64,000 nucleotides of DNA from Ophiura sarsii (taxonomy: Eukaryota > Echinodermata > Ophiuroidea > Amphilepidida > Ophiuridae), in NCBI GenBank assembly GCA_035610835.1, contig CM069446.1, positions 73,021,062-73,085,061 of the forward strand, in the 5' to 3' direction. Every line of letters begins with the position of its first letter. Position 1 is the stretch's first letter. This document shows positions 57,633 through 64,000 of the stretch, piece after piece. A program made the position numbers and the translations under genes. Under the pieces are notes generated by a model, which made no database searches, had not been told where the DNA came from, and saw only the letters and a program-made list of their open reading frames with translations.

Positions 57633-58935
57633 AACTAGATCTTGCTCTGGTCTAAGACCAGGCCACCTTGATTTTTTATGAGAAAATGATCCCTAGTGAG
57701 CTCTTCTTGACCTTTGACCTGGTTATGATGATTGACCTTTTTCTTGGCTTATCAATGCGCACAAGAAAGAAGTAGTCCGGTCAAAATCAGAGCATGTCTT
57801 CAATTTTACCTCTGTATATGTCAATGACCCCTAGTGACCCCGTGTGACATGTCACTTTTAGTGCAGGAGCAGCCTATATGAACATTGATTCGAGAAATCT
57901 TTTGACCAATTCTGACAATCATTATTCATTTCCTCTCGGACAAAGTAGCATTTTTAGTGAATGGAATGAAAATTTACATTTTGACCCCTAGTGACCTTTT
58001 CTTGACCTTTGCACCATGTTTTTTTCTTTGGCTTATCAATGCGCACAAGAAGAAACAAGTCCGGTTAAAATCGGAGAATGTCTTCAATTTTACCCCTGTA
58101 TAGGTCAATGACCCCTAGTGACCCCGTGTGACATGTCACTTTTAGTGCAGGAACAACCTATATGAACATTGATACGAGGAATCTTTTGACCAAGTCTGAC
58201 AATCATCAGTCATTTCCTCTCGGACAAGTAGCATGTTGAGTGAATGGAGTGAAAATTTACATTTTGACCCCCCAGTGACCCCAATCATTTTTCGATTTTA
58301 AAAAACAGAGTATTATTTATGGGGATGGTAATCGTGAATATGTTGACCGATTCTGGAGTTCCTGTGTCGTATCATTAAATGCAAGAGCGTTTTAAAGGGC
58401 TGCTTAAAAACCTGGAACATATCAACTTGAGTAGTACACGTGTGTAGGATTTTATGGTTTTATAATTGGCTTAAGTTGGCTAACATAAATATTTGAGGAC
58501 AAAATAAGGTCAAAACTTGTAAACACACCCCTGCTACTGCATGCACACTGACTAAGCAGACAACCTTGTGGTTGTCTACACTCATCAATGCACTAGTCCC
58601 AGCAACTTGCCTGAAGCATATTTGGCCTGGCCTACTAAGCGGCCCTTTAAGTGAATATCACATTTTGACCCCTAGTGACCTTTTTGACTTTTGACCCCAA
58701 ACTTATGATCGACCTTTTTCTTGGCTGATCAATGCGCACAAGAAAAATGTAGTCCGGTCAAAATCAGAGCATGTCTTATGTTTTATACCTGTATAGTTCA
58801 ATGACCCCTAGTGATCCCGTATGACATGTCACTTTTAATCGCTGAACACCCTATATGTCCATGGACCTAATGAATATTGTGACCAAATAATATGAAGGTC
58901 ATCAGTCATTTTCCCCAAGAAAAAATCAAGGTAAC
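57633..58935 (-). mobile_element. 1.3-kb element made of ~290-bp repeats (copy 2, inverted)
   Basis: Opposite orientation to 47622-51287: starts AACTAGATCTTGCTCTGGTC and ends AAAAATCAAGGT. It has about three ~290-bp units carrying TGACCCCTAGTGACCCC, GACATGTCACTTTTA and a CCGGTCAAAATCAGAGCATG-like core, with ~330 bp of other sequence at about 58310-58640. Shared termini define the element. Confidence 0.8.
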
Positions 58936-59180
58936 TATATTTTAATCTCTAATTTCGTATTGTATACTTTCCGAAAACCCGATTAGACATTTAGATGAAA
59001 CGACATTATGATTCACCACTTCCCCAGGCAAAAGACGAATTAATAGCGTTTTGTCCTTGAGAAAAAAATGGGGGAAAAGTGTACGTTAGGTCCCGTTCGG
59101 TCAATACTGGAACATAACATTTGCCAGTATCGCTCGATACTATTATGAAGGTCAAAGCCAACTCGCTTAGCATTTACTTA

Positions 59181-60066
59181 GGGAGTGTTCAGAAATACTT
59201 TGGTTTGGAGGGGGCTGGGCAAAATGAAGGGGGGGGGGGGGTGGGCAAACAAGTTTGAAGTTGCCCAAAAAAAGGGGGGGGGGGACCAGAAAGTGTTTGG
59301 TACATCAAGGGGGGGGGGGCGGGTCAAAAAGTTTGACCAAATGGGTAGTATAACGCCTGGGCGCGCTTTAGTTTATAATTATTCAGTTTTAAAAAAGGCA
59401 AGAAATGTAGATATACAATTTGTGTAGCAAAAACAAATCCCACTACACAATAATATTTTTGTGAAACTTTTATTTTAGTAACATTAACATTTTAAAGGGT
59501 GAAGAGGACCCGGGAAGAAGACATTCACATTTTAGGGTGTAAAATGAACTTGATTCATGATAGGGTAGGTAACGTCCGGACCGACCATTGCAAATTGTGC
59601 GACCTGCGGAACCTGTATACAAAATGAAACTTTCCAATTTCAACACACATTTTTGCGCGCTATTCGCGAATCTGTGTGCAACATTGTCATTAACGAGATA
59701 AACACATTTTTTTGCATGAATGCCTCTTTTTGCTTGAAAAATAAATGTTGCATGAAGATTCGCGTCTTCCTCGCAGAAATTTGCTGTACGGTAAGTGAAT
59801 CCGAAATATTGTAAATTATGTCATGGTCCGGACCGCCAGCGTCGTAAAAAGAAGCCAAAGGGTCTTTGTCTACATCTAATAGTAAGGGTCAATTAAGTTT
59901 TTCAACTTGTTAAGGGGGAGGGGGGGGGGGGGGTGGGGGTGGGGGGGGGGGGTCAAAACAGTTTTTCAATTTGTGAAGGGGGGGAGTCAAAAAAGTGTTG
60001 ACACCGAAAAATGTCAGTTGCCCAGCCCCCGCCCCCGCCCTCACCAAAGTATTTCTGAACACTCCC
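59181..60066. mobile_element. TIR element, 886 bp, TTA target duplication, G-rich ends
   Basis: Starts GGGAGTGTTCAGAAATACTT and ends with the complement (to 60066). Symmetry continues through a G-rich stretch to GGGCTGGGCAA. TTA flanks both sides (59178-59180, 60067-60069). Repeated GGGGGG tracts with GTCAAAAAGTTTG-like units form the sub-terminal part. No transposase; probably a non-autonomous Harbinger-like element (inference). Confidence 0.85.
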
Positions 60067-60324
60067 TTATGGAACACCTGACAACCCAAGTACGTGGAAG
60101 CAAGTCATCAAGTACATTTAAACATTTTTTATCAATCAACACGCCATTGACATAGACTGCAATACGATAATAACGAGACGTTGGAAGAGTAGTCAAAAGA
60201 TGTGTTCTCTTCCGCGGGGACGAATAACTGGCCACGTATAGAGGGAACGCACCGATTAAGTACTCGTACAACTATTCCACAGTGATTCTAGATTTTACAC
60301 ATCAATACACATTTGTTATATAAC

Positions 60325-60650
60325 TGGGCATGTGTTGCGCAGTGGATAGAGCACTGGATTCATGATCTAAAGGTGGTGGGTTCGAGTCTCGCTGTGGTCA
60401 ACATGTTGTGCTCTTAAGTAAGGCACTTTACCGCAATTACTCCTCTCTACCCAGGTGTATTTAAATGGGTACCGGCATTCTTCAGTGCTGGGAAGGTAAC
60501 AGACTCGCTGTGGAGGAGGTGTAGCGAGCCCCACACAGCAACATGGAGTGAGTCTGGCCCTATCGCTTTGAAAGAGAGATGCGCACTCCGCTCCTAGTAT
60601 TACAGGATCGACCGCCTTTACCTTTACCTTTGACACATTTATAAATAAAC
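60325..60650 (+). mobile_element. tRNA-derived SINE with CTTTAC tail
   Basis: Head GCGCAGTGGATAGAGCACTG with B box GGTTCGAGTCTCG (60379-60391), then a central domain with CTACCCAGGTGTATTTAAAT and GGGTACCGGC, and a (CTTTAC)n-like tail. The ACCCAGGT...AATGGGTACC core is seen in SINEs of many marine animals. Confidence 0.8.
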
Positions 60651-61036
60651 AGCGTCATTACAATACTGGCAGGATTTTACTGTGCCAGTATCGGCACACT
60701 GACTTTGTACCAGTATATTCACTTTTGTTTTATTGTAATGTAGTCTACATAATATAATCCCAGACGGTGGATTTCTACCATCTGTGATCTAATAATTAGA
60801 TGAACACCAGTCTGATGATTGCCACCACCCTGTGTGATCGCGGTGGGCATGAAACTGCTATTTACTATTTACTAATTACTATAAATAATTATTAATTTTA
60901 AACTGCTTGTTTTCAATATTATACACTATACTTATAGGAATCGAGCACTTGTACGCTCTAGTTCATGGTTTGAGAACCACAGACACTCTGTATATAGTGC
61001 TGCCATTTATTAAATTTGATGACCAATAAAAATTAA
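60651..61036. other. AT-rich spacer
   Basis: Contains CCAGTAT/ATACTGG motifs (60660-60715) related to 12065-12380. No gene seen. Confidence 0.4.
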
Positions 61037-61237
61037 TATATAGACTCGAACAAACTGGCGAGAATTAAATTAACTTTGTATACATAAGTGCTCGTTCGTC
61101 TGGTATCCATGTAAGCACAGTCCCTGTGGTCTAGTGGATTAACCAATCGCCGCGAATGCGAGAGGGACCGGGTTCGAGACAATGTATTTTAAGGTCTTTG
61201 TTAATTTAATTCTCACCAGTTTGTCCGAGTCTATATA
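61037..61237. repeat. 38-bp inverted repeats flanking a tRNA-Glu-like sequence
   Basis: TATATAGACTCGAACAAACT (61037) through TTAAC at 61074 is the inverse of 61200-61237 with 2 mismatches. The 125-bp centre holds TCCCTGTGGTCTAGTGGATT (61121), like the 5' half of tRNA-Glu, and a B-box-like GGTTCGAGAC (61171-61180). Confidence 0.85.
61121..61183 (+). tRNA. tRNA-Glu-like pseudogene or SINE head
   Basis: The 5' end TCCCTGTGGTCTAGTGG equals the tRNA-Glu consensus start. The anticodon arm is scrambled and the 3' acceptor half (expected CAGGGA) is missing after GGTTCGAGAC. Not a functional tRNA as it stands. Confidence 0.55.
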
Positions 61238-61359
61238 TGATTGATTCATTTCACATTTACTCGGCTGGTATCATTTGCTTGATCCTCGCGTTTATTTAAT
61301 TTAGTTTCGCTCGTCATAGAATCATGCTAGAATATAGGCCATCATCAATTATTAATATT

Positions 61360-61598
61360 TACCAATTAAAATGACACTTTCTTGCATAGGGATTGGACAA
61401 ATTGATGACATTTTAAACCCATGAAAAATTGAAACACATGGTTGTCACCTGTTTGGATACAAATGTGAAGGAACTGTTCATGGTTGATAAATAACATTAA
61501 TTGAAGGTGTATATAATCCTTTGGAGTACACTTCAGGTCCATACATTTCATCAATTTGTCCAATCCCTATGCAAGAAAGTGTCATATTTTATTGGTAA
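61360..61598. mobile_element. MITE, about 239 bp, with ~40-bp TIRs
   Basis: ATGACACTTTCTTGCATAGG with GATTGGACAAATTGATGA on the left is matched inverted at 61548-61590. The flanking TTACCAAT/ATTGGTAA extends the symmetry. No coding capacity. Confidence 0.87.
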
Positions 61599-61599
61599 T

Positions 61600-62473
61600 C
61601 AAGTTTAATAAATGGCATCTTTTCAAGGTGAAGGTTAACTGTTGGGTGAAACTTTATTGCACATTAAATGTGTAACATTTCAGTCCACATTTTACATTTT
61701 GTAGCAGGTTAAGGAGCCTAACTGTTTTCTAGAAAAATTCACATTTTCCAGGGGGGGGGGGGCTTATTTCTTTTGACCGGTTTACTTGCCAATGTGAAAA
61801 AATATATATAATCGGGTTTTTTTGTTCTAACTTTTATTTTTGAATTTTTGAAAAGAAAAAATCATATTTTTTTTCATATTATTTTGTTTATATATTTTTC
61901 ATTTTTCTTTTTAAGATTTTACTCTTCCTTATTTTTTGAAAGATTTTTTTTTTGTGTTGGATATGTGCGTATAAATATAATGGGTTTTTTTTCTTTCTAA
62001 CTTTTTCTTTGAATTGTTTTTGAATTTTTTTTATTCATATTTTTTTTTCACATTTTTTTGTTAATATAATTATATAGGCCTATATTTGTGTGTGTGTGTG
62101 GGGTATTATACGTGCGTATAAAACTTAAACAATGACAGAGTGGAGTCTAGCGCCATGTATCACAGCGTGGAGTCCAAAGCCATGTATCTACGAGCACTTA
62201 TGGAACAACTATTACTTGCAATACGGATAGAGCATTACTACATAATTATCAATCTGATAATAATATTTGTATTTGATGAAACACGTTTGAACGCATGCTC
62301 AGTAATTATCGACTATTGTCTATACATGAATAATAAGGCTGAAAGTCTGATTGCACTGCTAATGTATTTAAAATAAAATAAGCAGATTTCGTAAACGCAG
62401 ATTTGGTCTCCTGAAAGTGTGCTCGTTTAGCATATTGTCCTCAAGCAAAAGTGACATCAGGCGGTTTGTTAAG
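61600..62473. other. T-rich stretch upstream of the lectin-like candidate
   Basis: Contains a G-run near 61751, long T-runs with a repeated TATATAATCGGGTTTTTTTG-like unit, and a (TG)n run near 62089. No gene supported; could include the promoter of the 62474 gene. Confidence 0.4.
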
Positions 62474-62551
62474 ATGACTAAATTTGGTGTATGCTCAACA
62501 GCGTATATCTCACCACTATTACTGTTGATTTTCATATGTCTCATGTTAACG
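62474..62551 (+). CDS. lectin-like candidate, exon 1 (signal peptide)
   Basis: ATG at 62474, 26 codons, ends exactly on a codon before donor GTAAGA at 62552. The segment MTKFGVCSTAYISP leads into LLLLIFICLMLT, a clear signal-peptide or signal-anchor profile. Too short for ordinary open-frame listing. Confidence 0.5.
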
Positions 62552-63489
62552 GTAAGAACTCTTACATTAAAATGTAAACTTTAGTAATTTCAGTTGCACC
62601 AGTTGCACCAGACATGTTGAGAATCGTTCGCAATTGTTTTACTCACCCTTGCAATGTATGAAACACTCTTTTACACTGCTTTTCACCCTTACAAATGACT
62701 TGACCTGAGAGTGTTCTGACGTAGTGGTAGATCAGCTACATGCCATGGTGTTGGATTGCAAAAGAATAAATGACAACATATGTGATGAACCACGAGTTCG
62801 TGTGCATTCCAAAGGTGTTATTCCCAAATTGGTCGATAGAATCACAGATCCTCAATTGGGATTTATGAAAAAACCTACGTCGCCTATCGAATGTCTGTGT
62901 CACTTATCAGATGAGGGTCACACAATTTGGCTAGGGTTTGACATATCACTATATTATTGGAGAGCAGTGATTACTGTCACTGCTGTGAAAGGCATAGTCA
63001 AGACATTCATAAGTTGGACTAGCGTCAAGACCCCATTACGGAAAAAGCTGTACATGTAGGCCTACAATCCTTTAATCCGCCAATAAAGGATTTTGTGCTA
63101 GTTTAATTCTGTGCTGTTTTACCATAAACCATAAAAGCTAGGGACTATACTATAGACCGGTTAGGGCTATCCTAGGGACAGGGATCCGGTCCTTGGAAGC
63201 CATAGTCCCCCAGACTATAATTACAGGGGGACTATATCTCCTTTCACATCGGGTTCATTTCACACCCATGCTATGCCCTGAGGCGCTCATTTTCGATGAT
63301 GAACAATTAATTAATGTATTGTATGTGTTCTTGATAGGTTTTCAGATCATTCTCTCCCTACTTGATCCAGAACGAGAGTCCCATTGTCACCAATGTACAT
63401 CGTTTGAATGCAACTTTTATATCTGACGATGAGAACAGTGCAGGAAATCCTTTGTTGTGTGACCGTCTATCTGAGCGTATTGATTACAG
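62474..63489 (+). CDS. putative secreted lectin-like (galactose-binding-like fold) protein, 3' incomplete
   Basis: Three exons join in phase 0: 62474-62551 (signal peptide), 62736-62984 and 63371-63489, giving 148 codons before leaving in phase 2 toward the window end. The first exon encodes a Met followed by a 12-residue hydrophobic core (LLLLIFICLM). The next exon has VRVHSKGVIPKLVD, ECLCHLSDEGHTIWLGFDIS and WRAVITVTA, resembling the 'S.G...L.D' and 'C......W..fDl....' beta strands of F5/8C or fucolectin jelly-roll domains. The third has VHRLNATFISDD and GNPLLCD, like the 'RL...v...n..C' end of fucolectins. The fold call is inference from pattern only. The exon-2 donor (GTGAAA) and acceptor are weak. 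Confidence 0.42.
62736..62984 (+). CDS. lectin-like candidate, exon 2
   Basis: The 83-codon open frame is bounded by AG at 62734-62735 and a GTGAAA donor at 62985; both ends are phase 0. Four cysteines are visible. Sequence after about 62992 matches another interspersed repeat at 44418-44525, so the frame that continues to 63059 is very likely intron, supporting a donor near 62985. Confidence 0.42.
62992..63110 (+). repeat. interspersed repeat shared with 44418-44525
   Basis: AAGACATTCATAAGTTGGAC, then CCCATTACGG and CTTTAATCCGCCAATA match 44427-44525 (AAGACATTCACAAGTTAGAC, CCCATTACAG, CTTTAATCCGTCAATA). It marks the intron after the second lectin-like exon. Confidence 0.65.
63371..63489 (+). 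CDS. lectin-like candidate, exon 3, with repeated donor
   Basis: The acceptor CTACTTGATCCAG ends at 63370 after a pyrimidine-rich tract. The frame NESPIVTNVHRLNATFISDD continues to SERIDY and stops coding at donor GTAAAT (63490). The last 45 bp of the exon plus its donor are tandemly repeated downstream. Extending to the second or third donor runs into an in-frame TAA, so the first donor is preferred. Confidence 0.45.
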
Positions 63490-63585
63490 GTAAATCCTTT
63501 GTTGTGTGACCGTCTATCTGAGCGTATTGATTACAGGTAAATCCTTTGTTGTGTGACCGTCTATCTGAGCGTATTGATTACAGGT
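63445..63585 (+). repeat. 47-bp tandem triplication spanning an exon end and splice donor
   Basis: Three perfect copies start at 63445, 63492 and 63539. Each copy carries the same exon end and donor (ATTGATTACAG then GTAAAT). A fourth copy aborts after a few bases. Identity among copies points to a recent duplication, or to an assembly artefact. Confidence 0.93.
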
Positions 63586-63824
63586 AAATACTAAAATGAA
63601 GCCAGATGTTATCTAATACACAATTATGCAACTTAATTGTCATTTGTTGAGCAAACAAACCAAATACACACTCAAGTTTCATTTAAGAAGATTAAAAAAG
63701 GTTGAGAATATTTCATGGTAAATACCAATATCGATAACACGCTTTTCTTGGTATGTATTATGGTAAAGTGAAAGGCATTGAACAAGTACGAAGAGCCGTA
63801 CAAACTTGACGGAATCCTCGACAA

Positions 63825-64000
63825 AACATTCAAAACAGATTTTCAGAAACTTTTTTCAACTGAAGAAAATCCGTTTTTCTATTTCAAGAATTACTGAACC
63901 AATACTATTTACTAGGCATATTTGTACTTGTGCATTTCTCATACTCAATTTTGAAACATTTTGTGAAATTGTGTGACTCTCGTCTGCAGACGACAATTGC
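63825..64000. mobile_element. TTAA-type MITE, copy 6 (diverged, cut by window end)
   Basis: Family landmarks in order: AAAACAGATTTTCAGAAAC, AAGAATTACTGAACCAATAC, TTTGTACTTGTGCATTTCTC, TTTTGTGAAATTGTG and CTCGTCTGCAGACG. Termini are not recognisable within the window. Confidence 0.65.

Noticed and set aside
62724..63059. Reading the lectin-like exon 2 as a single 111-codon gene
   Set aside because: Starts with GTG, and its last 25 codons run into an interspersed repeat also present at 44418. Splicing at 62985 explains it better.
63193..63426. 77-codon plus-strand frame
   Set aside because: Overlaps exon 3 of the lectin-like candidate in another frame and reads through its splice acceptor. 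No family features.

Overview
The window is nuclear DNA from a repeat-rich, AT-rich animal genome. Genes are split by GT-AG introns of several kb, and tRNA-derived SINEs, LINE remnants, MITEs and minisatellites fill the space between exons. The gene set (an MSP130-family surface glycoprotein, a metazoan-type SLC16 transporter, a MEI4 homologue) fits a marine invertebrate, most likely a non-vertebrate deuterostome such as an echinoderm or hemichordate. MSP130-like genes also occur in amphioxus and molluscs, so the phylum is an inference. A run of 100 N at 28887-28986 is an assembly gap, so order and distance across it depend on scaffolding.

Layout. (1) 1-5164: flanking DNA with TIR elements and a 48-bp minisatellite. 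(2) 5165-12052, plus strand: three coding exons of a MEI4-like meiotic gene that join in frame to 395 codons. (3) 12070-18100: tandem and inverted repeats, including fold-backs, a 0.94-kb TIR element and a 45/135-bp higher-order satellite. (4) 18699-21774, minus strand: four exons of an SLC16 (monocarboxylate-transporter-like) gene, 429 codons, with all three introns in phase 1. (5) 21800-36885: repeat-dominated DNA with a degenerate LINE ORF2 fragment, tRNA-like sequences, the gap, two separate arrays of one 24-bp unit and a 21-bp array. (6) 36886-55703, plus strand: ten consecutive exons of an MSP130-family gene, ending in a hydrophobic tail of GPI-signal type. The exons encoding the N terminus were not found and may lie in the gap. 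Its introns hold nested TIR elements, SINEs, a 2-kb fold-back and a 3.7-kb element built of ~290-bp repeats. (7) 55704-62470: 3' flank with more TIR elements and a SINE. (8) 62474-63489, plus strand: a tentative secreted lectin-like gene (signal-peptide exon plus a split galactose-binding-like domain) that runs off the window. Its last visible exon ends in a triplicated splice-donor segment.

The genes do not form an operon or an obvious functional cluster. They are unrelated loci: meiotic recombination, membrane transport, a surface or biomineralisation-associated glycoprotein, and a lectin-like secreted protein. MEI4 and SLC16 converge; SLC16 and the MSP130-like gene diverge. Exon borders were assigned by hand from splice consensus, reading-phase continuity and family similarity recalled from general knowledge. 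No database search was possible. The most unusual content is mobile and satellite DNA: a TTAA-flanked MITE family in at least six places, one copy split by a second transposon, and several elements whose terminal inverted repeats enclose tandem arrays.
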